Shown: one piece after another, positions 54,001-63,629 of the stretch
Layout of the letters: each line of letters opens with the position of its first letter
Numbering within the stretch: the stretch's first letter is position 1
NCBI GenBank assembly: GCA_020002185.1
Contig: CM034533.1
Coordinates: 40,714,021 to 40,778,020, forward strand
Direction: 5' to 3'
DNA from: Paraescarpia echinospica
Lineage: Eukaryota; Annelida; Polychaeta; Sabellida; Siboglinidae
Length of the DNA stretch: 64,000 nucleotides
Translations under genes and position numbers: made by a program
Notes under the pieces: model-generated
Told to the model about the DNA's origin: nothing
Seen by the model: only the letters and a program-made list of their open reading frames with translations
Database searches by the model: none

Positions 54001-55585
54001 AGATAAAAAGTATTGGACTCTCGATAAGCCAAAAGGCTTCCTTGTCCACCTGCCATCCAGAGTAATTTTCTGGATGGCAATCTTGTTAAATCTGATTCCC
54101 TTAAACAATACCATGCTCAAAGAATCAGAATCAGTCAGATCAGAATCAAGTTATTATTGGCTACTTTTCAGATGGATTATACATACATTCACGATAAAAT
54201 ACAGAGACGAAAGTGTAGGCTATCTACTACTTAATACTTAGAACTCTATTCCATCATAGTGGGGACAAACTAGTGTTAGCTCCGTTACCCCTCACACCCT
54301 TGCAATTTGCACCCTGTACCACAAGTCGTGTTTCAGGCCTACGTTTATATGTAGATCAATCAATCAATGTATGAAAAAGAGTTATCAGGCTTTCCGATTA
54401 CTACAGCTGCAGTCACTGTGACTGCGCGCATGTTCCAAAGCTCTGACTCCGTGGCTGCATTTAAATATTCTAATGTGCGTGTATCGTGGATCCCGAACGG
54501 AATCCGCCGCAATTATGATTGCTTTTTTTGTGTTTGCTAATCGCGCGCGCGCGTGTGTGTATGCACCAATGCCCTGTGTTTCACATAACGCTGCCAAATA
54601 TGTAACTGAACCGAAATCACTAAACATTTTAAAAGTGCGCCATTGAGCTTGAAGTTTGACCAGAACCATAGTTACTTACTGCAAGCCCTACATACTGCAA
54701 GCCCTACACACAACTCTGTTTACAAAACAGTTCACATGTGGCTTAACAATGACAACTTTCTTGCAGGATTTGCGGGACTTACGACACATATCGCTGGCTG
54801 GTAACCGCTTATATGACGGACTTCCGGTCGACGTCTTTCGTTACCAAGCCAACCTAGAGACGCTCGACATCGGGTACTGCCATCTGGCAGTCATACAGTG
54901 GAATTTGTTCTCTGGCCTGTGGAACCTGAAGACGCTCGACCTGCGCGGGAACTACATCCGGGCACTTCCGATGCAAGTATTCTACGACCTGAACTCTCTC
55001 GAGACGCTCAAGCTCAGCCATAACGCCATACACCAGCTGCAGTCAAAAGTACTTATTGGCCTCTACAATCTTCGCGTATTTGAAATGGAGGAATGCCGTC
55101 TGACTGAGATAGACGCCGATGTTTTTATGACGACAAAACATCTGCGCGAGCTTGATCTCAGTAACAACGGAATTGCGCATTTCGAGCCGGGAGTACTGCT
55201 TGTTGGTTCGTTGCATCGAGTGCATCTGGACGGGAATATGTTGCAGACAGTCCCGTCTGACATAGGTCACCTATCGGCACTGCGTGAGCTCGATCTCTCG
55301 TATAATCGCATTCAGCGTATCGACATCTGTAAATTTAGCAACATTATGAACCTTACTTTCCTTAATATCAGAGAGAATCCGTTCATCTGCGACTGCGATC
55401 TATTCTGGCTCCGGAAGCTGCGCACCGAGCTTATGCGCAGGTGGCACCCGTCGCGCCCCCAACCGTTTATTCCCGGAAAGTGTGCCAGCCCGGCGCTGCT
55501 CAAGGGTATCGTTATCACGAACTGGCTGGACATCAGGTGTTTCAGCAAACTGTATCACGATACCGATTCTTGCCAAGCCGGTTGA
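47851..55585 (+). CDS. Secreted leucine-rich-repeat protein, 460 residues, four exons
   Basis: Exons 47851-48071, 48431-48563, 48963-49172 and 54767-55585 join with consistent phases (2, 0, 0) to 1383 nt. The start is chosen because it opens a signal peptide (SGLKWLLFLGLVSPGLAS). A short N-cap follows with cysteines in RRRCPVLAPFFCEF. About 13 LRRs of 23-24 residues follow, one from exon 2, three from exon 3 and about nine from exon 4 (for example LKTLDLRGNYIRALPMQVF, LRELDLSNNGIAHFEPGVL). The end is a cysteine cap (NPFICDCDLFWL, GKCASPAL, DIRCFSKL). No transmembrane segment or signalling domain follows, so the product is predicted secreted. LRRs of this kind bind proteins; the ligand is unknown. 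A nearly complete CR1 LINE lies in intron 3 in the same orientation. No disruption in the coding exons. Confidence 0.85.
48431..48563 (+). CDS. LRR gene exon 2: first LRR
   Basis: Acceptor CATGCAG, donor GCG|GTAGGT. In the phase carried from exon 1 it reads VDVQVERLTLIYADLRRIPP and AAFANLA, a first LRR. It is too short and out of phase to appear as an independent ORF, but the phase-matched reading is convincing. Confidence 0.8.
48624..48664. repeat. Perfect snap-back hairpin, 18-bp arms
   Basis: Arms CTGTGTGTGGCCAGGTAG (48624-48641) and its exact reverse complement (48647-48664) are separated by GGCGT, in LRR intron 2. A CACG/CACA-rich microsatellite follows. Confidence 0.95.
48963..49172 (+). 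CDS. LRR gene exon 3: three LRRs
   Basis: It is 70 codons, phase 0 at both ends. It reads VTDIDLQGNQLTNNIAGQAF, LRRLGLAWCAITRLDEALF and LEALHLEENAIRSIPSKLF. Acceptor CTGTAG, donor CAG|GTGAGA. Confidence 0.85.
49173..49530 (+). other. LRR intron 3, left part
   Basis: AT-rich intron sequence. The exact 5' end of the LINE could not be fixed; TAAACAAGATTTAACAAAC at 49529-49547 may mark it or an older tail. Confidence 0.5.
49908..51128 (+). CDS. CR1 ORF1: PHD-like zinc finger plus SGNH esterase
   Basis: 406 residues, intact. An N-terminal cysteine-rich PHD-like finger (CDDCHSWVDF, then FQCVGCW, residues about 18-47) is followed by a coiled-coil-like segment. A low-complexity G/E/K/V/T stretch runs from about 75 to 210. 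The C-terminal esterase of SGNH type has MGDSIMRK (Ser about 240), VHVGTNNAE (about 287) and MRDGLHLSGKG (Asp/His about 375). CR1 ORF1 proteins of this build bind nucleic acid and are thought to help retrotransposition. The catalytic Ser, Asp and His blocks are all present. Confidence 0.9.
   Translation: MAPCKRQVKAKRHLVCDDCHSWVDFALSGCTKSWTETKEEGFTFQCVGCWKVKCLEKEVARLVDIVKGMEMRISKETDGMERDDRDKVGNTVKLKEQSSGNKTEERRLRGGKVIGGEESGGSTAGNVTGVKVAGEKVTVEKEVGGKKRRERREGNAMGGKMTGRKEVRVHVTEEKSGGTMTGRKVTRETASGKNGTDEIVTGEQKTGEQDYNQTDANRRKSYTEAVIEGAMRKERVFMGDSIMRKTDKTLSEGEDVVVCLPGARIEHVTERVEKVLGHGKGGSILVHVGTNNAERKGTTGIVQKYRQLVKKLKKTRVEQIILSGILPVMGGRGPTYRNCKRMAINALVEQMCKEEGVGFVDLWGYFVGREDMYMRDGLHLSGKGAAVFSENLLQSVDSGTGCIYLN
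51140..51946 (+). CDS. CR1 ORF2 endonuclease domain
   Basis: An apurinic-type endonuclease starts upstream of the first in-frame ATG (51293): KCICLNARSIVNKRSELNI lies at about 51237-51292. Later blocks are IIGITESWATTDI, GGGVILYIKES, VYRSPN, CIIMGDFNHGHIQW and LGSSDHNQIHF, with the catalytic Glu, Asp and His kept. The frame is open upstream across the ORF1 stop, so ORF2 may start by frameshift or reinitiation. It ends at TGA 51944-51946 by a one-base frame change into the RT frame. Confidence 0.88.
   Translation, partial: GFTEKPETGGIDKDSRNKSAKNSLENCSESGYKCICLNARSIVNKRSELNIMVEDIDPHIIGITESWATTDISDAELGLTGYVMFRKDRIGRKGGGVILYIKESIQAYEIKLEREADCEEAVWCNIVTGNSTLTVGLVYRSPNISIEENEKIQNAIREVSKRNCIIMGDFNHGHIQWKSLQSMGSEDHKFLVLVQDSFLSQHVLEPTRGENVLDLVLSSQKELVDNVTICEPLGSSDHNQIHFTIKVKSERNSKSSIGEISTKEGIRT
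51943..54001 (+). pseudogene. CR1 ORF2 reverse transcriptase, interrupted
   Basis: Blocks in order: KSPGVDGIPPKLL, ENYRPLSLTSVICKSLERL, IIYLDFQKAFDKVPHQRLL (motif A), GVPQGSVLGPILFLI (motif B), VLKFADDTKVF (motif C, both Asp present). A TAA stops the frame at 53299-53301 but the same frame continues with MLFNFGKCKCLHTGHG to 53808. A seven-T run then shifts the frame, and the final stretch (KNRRTRGHEATLVKEQCRL to KKAGYM) has one more TGA near 53907. Confidence 0.9.
54094..54766 (+). other. LRR intron 3, right part
   Basis: Non-coding. It contains a GCGCGCGCGTGTGTGT tract at 54543-54560 and a short tandem duplication of TACTGCAAGCCCTACA at 54677-54709, 57 bp before the acceptor. Confidence 0.6.
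54767..55585 (+). CDS. LRR gene exon 4: nine LRRs and C-terminal cysteine cap
   Basis: The acceptor TTTCTTGCAG ends at 54766; the open frame extends further left but that part is intron. It is 272 codons plus TGA. LRRs run from LRDLRHISLAGNRLYDGLP to LTFLNIRENPF, then the LRRCT cap (CDCDLFWLRKL, four spaced cysteines) and a short tail ending DSCQAG. GC content is higher than in the flanks, as expected for coding DNA. Confidence 0.9.
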   Translation, partial: DLRDLRHISLAGNRLYDGLPVDVFRYQANLETLDIGYCHLAVIQWNLFSGLWNLKTLDLRGNYIRALPMQVFYDLNSLETLKLSHNAIHQLQSKVLIGLYNLRVFEMEECRLTEIDADVFMTTKHLRELDLSNNGIAHFEPGVLLVGSLHRVHLDGNMLQTVPSDIGHLSALRELDLSYNRIQRIDICKFSNIMNLTFLNIRENPFICDCDLFWLRKLRTELMRRWHPSRPQPFIPGKCASPALLKGIVITNWLDIRCFSKLYHDTDSCQAG

Positions 55586-56929
55586 CGCTGACGGAAGAAT
55601 GTTGCGTCAAGTTCAATTCCTGTGGTACAGCTGGGCTCAGAGGGCGCCTAGCCACCATCGTTGTTAACCGGAATGATGTCAACGTAACAAAATATAGGTT
55701 TTCTGATGCGGCAATGTAAAATATGTTACTTTTGATGTTCGCCAACATTAAACTATCCGCCATTTTAAAGATGGCGCCTGCCAAAACCTATTAATCCCAT
55801 ATCTTAAGAACTAGGTCAGCTAGAGCATAACGTTGATGTCCAAATATAGATAATATACTAATTATGTAAAACTAAATGAAATGCTAATTACAAATCGATC
55901 ACCAGCTTATTCACAGTTTATTTCACATTTGTACACATTTTATATGGTAGCATTCCGAGTTTACAGGAAACTGTTTAATTAATGGTATTCTAACCTTAGC
56001 GGATCATAATATGCAAATATTCCAACACTACCAGCATGCCTTATTGACCCGGAACAAATGTGGGGGGTTGCACCAGTCAATTTTGGCATTCATGACCCGG
56101 CTCATCGGACCCCGCACTCTCCGGCTGATTGGGTGCCTGAACACAAATTTACATGCAAAACGAGTTTTATCGAACATTAGATATGACAAAAACTGTTTCA
56201 CGTATTAACAGAACATGTATCCCTTATTGTCAATTAGCCATTGCCAACAACACTGCATTACTTATGATAGTTGCATAAAGAAAACAACAAGACACTAAAT
56301 ATTTACCCAATAGTATTTTATCGTTAAAAACACATACAATCGTGATGTTGCGCGCCGTTGGTCGTCCTTAATTATTCAAATGGCCGTGAAGTTGTAAGTA
56401 GCATGATCCGCTTCTACAGAACTCGAAATATTAAACATTGATAAGTATTAACAACGTTACAGCATCTCCTTTCTAGAGTCTGTATACATAACCACCGGTA
56501 GCGTCACGATACCGTGGAGGCTGGAGTCCGGTTAACGACTTGGTCTAGTCGTCGTAGTGTCGGGCAATAGGCGCGGTAGGCCTACCTAGGCAGAATAATC
56601 TGGTTTAGGATTCGATTTGACACCTCAAACAAAGTTACATTGTCGGAGATCCAGAGGTGCCAAGTCTACCGATTTGATGGTAGACTTCACGTTTTTGTCT
56701 AATTGTTTGGGATAATATCACGGTCTACCGCGCTTTAGTGCCGAAATCTACCGCCAGACCGATATTTCACGGTATATATTTTTTTCTGATTTTAATCATC
56801 ATAAACCTGCGAGTGTCAAGATTTAATAACATAATTACTAATTTTGAATCCGATTATCTATGAAAATGCACCAAAAATAAGTAAATTTAGCCTAATATTG
56901 AACAATTATCCGGCCATGGAGCAATTAGC
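55586..56929. other. 3' flank of the LRR gene, no gene seen
   Basis: AT-rich. No canonical AATAAA close to the stop is obvious. No exon or element recognised up to the gap. Confidence 0.5.
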
Positions 56930-57929
56930 NNNNNNNNNNNNNNNNNNNNNNNNNNNNNNNNNNNNNNNNNNNNNNNNNNNNNNNNNNNNNNNNNNNNNNN
57001 NNNNNNNNNNNNNNNNNNNNNNNNNNNNNNNNNNNNNNNNNNNNNNNNNNNNNNNNNNNNNNNNNNNNNNNNNNNNNNNNNNNNNNNNNNNNNNNNNNNN
57101 NNNNNNNNNNNNNNNNNNNNNNNNNNNNNNNNNNNNNNNNNNNNNNNNNNNNNNNNNNNNNNNNNNNNNNNNNNNNNNNNNNNNNNNNNNNNNNNNNNNN
57201 NNNNNNNNNNNNNNNNNNNNNNNNNNNNNNNNNNNNNNNNNNNNNNNNNNNNNNNNNNNNNNNNNNNNNNNNNNNNNNNNNNNNNNNNNNNNNNNNNNNN
57301 NNNNNNNNNNNNNNNNNNNNNNNNNNNNNNNNNNNNNNNNNNNNNNNNNNNNNNNNNNNNNNNNNNNNNNNNNNNNNNNNNNNNNNNNNNNNNNNNNNNN
57401 NNNNNNNNNNNNNNNNNNNNNNNNNNNNNNNNNNNNNNNNNNNNNNNNNNNNNNNNNNNNNNNNNNNNNNNNNNNNNNNNNNNNNNNNNNNNNNNNNNNN
57501 NNNNNNNNNNNNNNNNNNNNNNNNNNNNNNNNNNNNNNNNNNNNNNNNNNNNNNNNNNNNNNNNNNNNNNNNNNNNNNNNNNNNNNNNNNNNNNNNNNNN
57601 NNNNNNNNNNNNNNNNNNNNNNNNNNNNNNNNNNNNNNNNNNNNNNNNNNNNNNNNNNNNNNNNNNNNNNNNNNNNNNNNNNNNNNNNNNNNNNNNNNNN
57701 NNNNNNNNNNNNNNNNNNNNNNNNNNNNNNNNNNNNNNNNNNNNNNNNNNNNNNNNNNNNNNNNNNNNNNNNNNNNNNNNNNNNNNNNNNNNNNNNNNNN
57801 NNNNNNNNNNNNNNNNNNNNNNNNNNNNNNNNNNNNNNNNNNNNNNNNNNNNNNNNNNNNNNNNNNNNNNNNNNNNNNNNNNNNNNNNNNNNNNNNNNNN
57901 NNNNNNNNNNNNNNNNNNNNNNNNNNNNN
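56930..57929. other. Assembly gap, 1000 N
   Basis: Exactly 1000 N, a conventional gap size, so the true length is unknown. The right flank is LINE sequence on the minus strand. Confidence 1.
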
Positions 57930-59560
57930 TATTAACGGTGCGTATATCCTCTTCCTTATCGGTTGGTGTCAAAAACATAGAACATTCATTGCGTTTGCCC
58001 ATGTAATCCAGAATTGACACTCCTGGTGGAATTTCAGTTTGTTTATCTTGCTCTGGTCCAATGCTTGTAAAATACTCATTAAACGTGTTTGCTACTGCAG
58101 CCCTGTCACTGATAATAAATAATACCATTGTTATCAAATTGTACAGGATAATTGCATTCAAGTCGAAATTTCCCCATGATTTTAAGTAACATTTTCCGTG
58201 TCCCCGATAAGTTGTCCCGGTGCTCTGACAATAACTTACTATAATAATCTCATTTAACGAATCATATAACGATTGTTAGTTTATTCTTGTACGATTTATT
58301 CTTTGATTCTGTAGCTGCTTCTAATGGAAAGAAATGTTTGTATAATAATTTATTTTTTCCTACATGCATTTTTGAGACCGTTCTTGAGCCAAGGATTTTT
58401 GTTCAAACGTATTGTTATTATTAACTCGGCGAAGCTGACAATGTTTATTATACATCGCATTATCGCTAAGAAAACTGTTGTATGCCTCATTAATATCTGT
58501 GTGACTAAGCACCGTGCCCCACGAATGTGCGTCCAACGCGGTTTTTAATGCATTGGCATCATCAGTGCTTGTTTGACGTTGGTATTTTGCAGGGCAACTA
58601 CGTCGGTTACCGTCATACTTACAAATAGCAAACACGGGCAAATGATCGTTTATGTCAGTAACAAATAAACCACTCGTAATATCACTATCAATATCATTGG
58701 TAAATATATTATCAATAAGTGTTGCGAACACATTCGAATTTTGTGTAGGGTTAGTTATTATTGGATATATACCAAGACTGAACATCAAATCTACGAAATA
58801 TTTTGTACCGCCGTGCGAGTCATGTTTTATTAAATCTATATTGAAATCGCCACAAACGAATATAGTTTTCTTAACAGCAGTTTGATTAAATAGGCGCTCA
58901 ATGGTATCACAAAATAAAGATACGTCAGACCCATGTGCTCTGTGTACACAAGTAATGTTATTTTCTGGATCAATGTTGCTTTCTTGGTCATGGGCTATAA
59001 TCGGAATATTGGAACAAACGAAAGTTCAACTGATCGAATCGATTGGAGACATGTTGGCAAAATTCAAAATTAGACTGTATGAACATAAATTCATCACCAC
59101 GGATTCCCGCAAACGGAAGTGTATCCAGTGAGTTCATAGGCATTTCGATAACAGAAGTCAATTACGGAGTTCTAACTCTCGCAAGATCTGCGAGAGTTTT
59201 CACTTTGAGTCGTTGACCGTCCACGCGAGTCTTGATGTATACGCAGCAGTTTTGCGCCCACGCGCTACGGATCTTCTTGTCACGCTTCAGCTACCGCGCT
59301 TAAAGAAAAAGTTCGGTGTTGTGCGCTGAGAGGTGGTCATTCATGTCAATGTCCGTTCCTCTCAACGCACCTCGTTTCGTCATTAGCTCCGATTTCTTGT
59401 CAGCCGAGCGTAACTGGACGATGATGGGACGTTTGTGATCACGTCGCGGCGGAAGGTCCTGTATCGCTGTGACGTCATACGGTTCAATCGTGACTTTCAA
59501 CTTCTGTAACGCGAAGTTGACAAAGTTCGTTCGCGTTGTTGCATGCGTACTCAGTGATAG
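57930..59560 (-). mobile_element. LINE remnant, minus strand, cut by the gap
   Basis: Reading the minus strand from 59560: ORF1-like IEPYDVTAIQDLPPRRDHKR and NDHLSAHNTELF (59300-59530), SAWAQNCCVYIKTRVDGQRL (about 59170-59270), then endonuclease VKKTIFVCGDFNIDLIKH (about 58800-58880), MMFSLGIYPIITNPTQNSN and FVTDINDHLPVFAI (58660-58788), and the RT N-terminus AVANTFNEYFTSIGPEQDK (57930-58110). The endonuclease N-terminus is deleted and frames are broken. The RT core would lie in the gap. Confidence 0.82.
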
Positions 59561-59579
59561 TCGGGGTTTCTTAGATATA

Positions 59580-59657
59580 TAGATGGATGGATGGATGGAT
59601 GGATGGATGGGTGGGTGGATGGATGGATGGATGGATGGATGGATGGATGGATGGATA
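59580..59657 (+). repeat. (GGAT)n microsatellite
   Basis: About 18 GGAT units with one GGGT interruption, at the 5' side of the minus-strand LINE ORF1 fragment. Confidence 0.95.
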
Positions 59658-59659
59658 TA

Positions 59660-60185
59660 GTTTATTTTGTAATCGTATAAATTATACAAACAAACATAAC
59701 CAAACAAGTATAACAATCGGTGATATAATATACGATTCCAGGTTGACAGCGAAGTCAATTAAGGTTGTAACAGTTGGTTTAAATGATTATAATACAAAAT
59801 AAGTAGGCCTACTTATTATGTGAACTGGTCGCTGTCAACCCCACAAATAGCTGTACACACAATGTAAAAATAATTTCACGTGTAACATGTTGATAAAGTT
59901 TATATAACAGACCAGATATGTAAAATGAAACAACAATACTAAAAATAAATGTTCAATTAAATTGTATATCAAACATTTGGTGATCCCAACTACCGACAAT
60001 GACTAGAATATGATTACACATATGAACAGGTGTTTCGGAATGAATTAAGGTTATGCTAGAACTTCACATCTACTTACACCAATTGCTGTTAGTGATAATA
60101 CACAACTTTTTTTAGTTTTTGTTTTGAATGATAGTTGGAATTGTATTAGATCAACTGACCTTTACATAACAAACTGTTTGAAGAT
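59660..60185. other. No gene seen
   Basis: AT-rich sequence between two minus-strand LINE remnants. Nothing recognised. Confidence 0.5.
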
Positions 60186-60186
60186 A

Positions 60187-62400
60187 TTACAGTACAAATG
60201 GTGAACAAATTATATGTGAAATTTGTCTAGTTCCGTGAGTGTGTATGTCACAGGTAAATGTAAAAATATCGGACAAAGTATGTGGTAGGCTCCCGTGAAC
60301 GTAATTATACATACATTTTCCAACTTCAATTTCATATATACATGCGTATCTTGCAACTGTATTAAATTTAGGCATTTTTTGGCATAATAGATAATTTTGT
60401 GAAATGAGTTTTGTATGTGGATCCCCACAAGATGATTCCGTATGTCTAGTAAGGGTAAACTAAAGTATTATAAATTGTTTTAAGGGCAGAAACAGGAAGA
60501 CGGTGGTTAGCTTTATTAATTGCGTATAAAACACTGGATAGTTTATTTTTGCATACATTTATGTGTTCCTGTTTTTCATCAACATGAAGGCCTAGAAGTG
60601 TTACACATTTTATATGCTTAATTATTTTATTAGACATTGTTAGGAATAATTCGTCACACTGAGGAGGACGGGATCTATTCAATAACATGCATTTTGTCTT
60701 GGAAACATTTAGGGATAATTTATCCGCACGAAACCAGTCAGCTAATATATTAAGTTCGTTATTCATATCTTCATATATATTATTTATTTGTATTCCAATC
60801 TTGTAAATATAGTAGTGTCATCAGCAAATAATATACATGTAGTTTGGCACTTTTTACACAAAAAAGAAGGTCATTTATGTATAAGATAAACAAGAGCGGA
60901 CCGAGGATAAACTCCTGCGGGACACCGTATGTGATATCTTGCTGAAGCGAATCACTATTGTTGAATTTAACATATTGTTTCCAGTTTGAGAGATAACTCT
61001 TAAACCTTTTGAGTTAAGTACCCGTTATTCCATAATATTCAAGTTTATTAATAAGATTTGGTGATCAATTGTACAGAATGCCTTACTCAGATTCAGGAAA
61101 ACACTAAGGACTGAGTCTCTTTTCCAGAGCTTTTATGGCATCACTAGTAAATGCGGTTATAGCATTTATTGTTGAAAGTAGCATAGTAGGTTGTCTTAGC
61201 AAGTTGTCTTAATTTATTATGCATATTTCTATATTTTAGCATAACGGATGTAGGCCGAATGTGTCTTTGGTTTGCCGATAGTTTATTTGATGTTGCAAAC
61301 GATATTATTAGACCTTCGGTCATCCACTCATTCCGAATTACATATTTCGATTTAATTTTGACAATTTTTTCTGGTGTGAAAGACGCAATGACATAATTCA
61401 GGTGTTCAGAAAATGTTGTAAGTGCATCATTTATGTCTAATTGATGTAGGTACGTCCACTTAATTTCACGGAGAGCAGATGTTATGTGTCAAATGGACAT
61501 GTTCGATAAAGGTATATGTTTGAATACTAACGGCTCGTTTGATTTTTTAGAAGGCGTCCGCTTGCCAATTAAACAAAATATAGGTAAATGATCGGGTGTA
61601 TCAATGTACAATACCCCATAATGAACAAATGAGGTTGTATGCCAAACATATATGTTATCAATGAGGGTAGCAGAAGTATAGGTGATACGCGTTGGCTTAG
61701 TAATCGTGGGAATGGTGTTTGCAGCTAGAAATGTTGATCAGTTCCTATTATGACCTGATTCTTTGAGCTTAGAGCCTTATGTAATATTTACTCATATTGT
61801 AAAATAGATGAAGTGACATTTGTATTAGGAATCCGGTATATTTCGTCAACGACTAACGTTTGACCATTACTGCTAGATTCAACAAAAACAGATTCAACTT
61901 CACCTTCTATGAAAATGCCAAGGTCTTCACGAAGATTGTACTGAATATTATCACGTACATACATAGCGACATCACCATTTGATTTAACCTTCCTGTTTTT
62001 ATCATTAAGGTTATAATTAGGCAGTTTAAAACGATGCATATTATCATCATTTAGAAACGTTTCACATAATAAAACAAAATCAATGTCAACATGTGCTTCA
62101 GATAGTTATGATAATAATGTTTTACGTTGATCAAATGTTGATGAGAGTCCTTGCGTATTTAAATGGACTACTTTGTACTGAAAATTATTATGACCAAATT
62201 TATCAGGAAGTATATTGTTAACATCATAGTAATTACTATTTATATCCGCTAAATTAAAAGGATTCGTTTCTATGTCTTCGTTGTGAGTATATTGTCATAC
62301 AAGTGCCTGAGATCTAGCTCAGAATAATTACATAACATAATTACATCCATATTTTATTAGGACTAATTAGTTTTCTGTGCACATAGCGCGTTTACGCTAT
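60187..62400 (-). mobile_element. LINE remnant, minus strand
   Basis: In 5' to 3' order on the minus strand: VVHLNTQGLSSTFDQ (about 62110-62180) and MHRFKLPNYNLNDKNRKVKS with GDVAMYVRDNIQYNLRE (endonuclease, 61870-62039), endonuclease end and linker (61340-61760), RT remnants (60780-61130), WFRADKLSLNVSKTKCMLLN (60680-60740), and the C-terminal domain with YIYEIEVGKCMYNYVHG-like sequence (60190-60430). Strongly frameshifted. Its style resembles the 28732-32825 element. Confidence 0.8.
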
Positions 62401-62965
62401 AAAAGAGCGAAATCATTGTCGAAGAAGAAAATCATTATATAAAAGAACATCACAGATGTTGAGTTGAACAGTTCATAATTGACTTTTCCAGAATCGAACG
62501 TATATCTGGAGTAGATAATTGTGAAGTAGTTGGATAAATGTAATTATAATAGTTATATTTGCATACACATTTCCGAAGGTTATACAGTGCAAGTTTAGGA
62601 GAGTTCGATAAGGATGGACACGTGGCTATGCAGAACAGTTTATAGAAAAACAAAAGAAACAAAACGTACAGCTGACTACGAGGGAGATGGCTGGCTCTGA
62701 AGTCAGGTTAAGATGACCGGCAAACAACTAATCATACCTTCAACTACATATGCTGCTCTGTTCCCCAGGTATCATTAATCTGAGATATAGTATTACTGAA
62801 CCATTGTGCAATTACTTAGCTAATATAAAAACTATCATCATAGTATAACCTAAGAGTACATGTATGTAACAAATTACATCATATGCAGGTTGTAGTCTAT
62901 TGAATAATGACTACCCCCTTGGCACTTATATATACTAGTACTTATCATGGGTTTATCATGTTCAC
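62401..62965. other. No gene seen
   Basis: AT-rich non-coding sequence; short ORFs lack recognisable content. Confidence 0.5.
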
Positions 62966-63197
62966 CATCAAGGTTGTAACATATAATAATGTTCATAAAG
63001 GTTGTAACATATAATAATGTTCATAAAGGTTGTAACATATAATAATGTTCATAAAGGTTGTAACATATAATAATGTTCATAAAGGTTGTAACATATAATA
63101 ATGTTCATCAAGGTTGTAACATATAATAATGTTCATAAAGGTTGTAACATATACTAATGTTCATAAAGGTTGTAACATATAGTAAAGCTCATCAAGG
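62966..63197 (+). repeat. 27-bp minisatellite, eight to nine copies
   Basis: AAGGTTGTAACATATAATAA plus TGTTCAT, nearly identical units with AAAGG/CAAGG alternation at the unit start. Recent expansion is likely, as only a few substitutions separate the copies. Confidence 0.95.
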
Positions 63198-63315
63198 TGG
63201 TAACACTTTTAGCAATGTGTGCGTCGTACGACATGTGTGTATGTACCATTGATACGACATATAACATGTATATGCGACACGCATATCCAGCGTTCATTCG
63301 CGTGCGTCAAACCAG

Positions 63316-63552
63316 TTAATACACGTTGAGTTCTTGCGGTGAATTGATTCTCTTGATAGTGTTATTGTTGTCTTTAATGACTGTGTGGCCATTGTGCGTC
63401 CAACAGTCAGCTATCTTCTTGTCCGCTCGTAGTTTCCGAGTTTGGAAGGCCACCAGTGAGCACCGCTGTGTCAGGTCTTTGTTGACGAAGATTCGTAGTG
63501 CCGGTTCTGTGGTTTTGTTGTAGGTCTTTAGTGCCCCGAGCGCTGTAGACAA
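63316..63552 (-). pseudogene. LINE ORF1 fragment
   Basis: It encodes LRIFVNKDLTQRCSLVAFQT, RKLRADKKIADCWTHNGHTV and IKRINSPQEL, the C-terminal part of a LINE ORF1. It appears to be the same domain as the block NDHLSAHNTELF/SAWAQNCCVYIKTR at 59170-59350, from a related element. Confidence 0.75.
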
Positions 63553-63629
63553 AGTCGCGTAGTCTTTCAGATAATCATTGTCCTGGGTCTGTCTGGCGTC
63601 CAGTCGATGACAGCGCTCTATGTCTACGT

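Larger units (their letters stand above)
49530..54093 (+). mobile_element. Nearly full-length CR1-type LINE
   Basis: It has an ORF1 (49908-51128), an ORF2 with endonuclease and RT (about 51140-54001) and a 3' end GGATGGCAATCTTGTTAAATC at 54073-54093. A putative 5' UTR covers 49530-49907. The copy looks young: ORF1 is intact, while ORF2 has a frameshift (about 51940), a stop at 53299-53301 (TAA where the frame continues), a T-run frameshift near 53790-53796 and a TGA at about 53907. It sits in LRR intron 3, sense to the gene. The truncated copy at 42303-43642 is a close relative. Confidence 0.92.
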
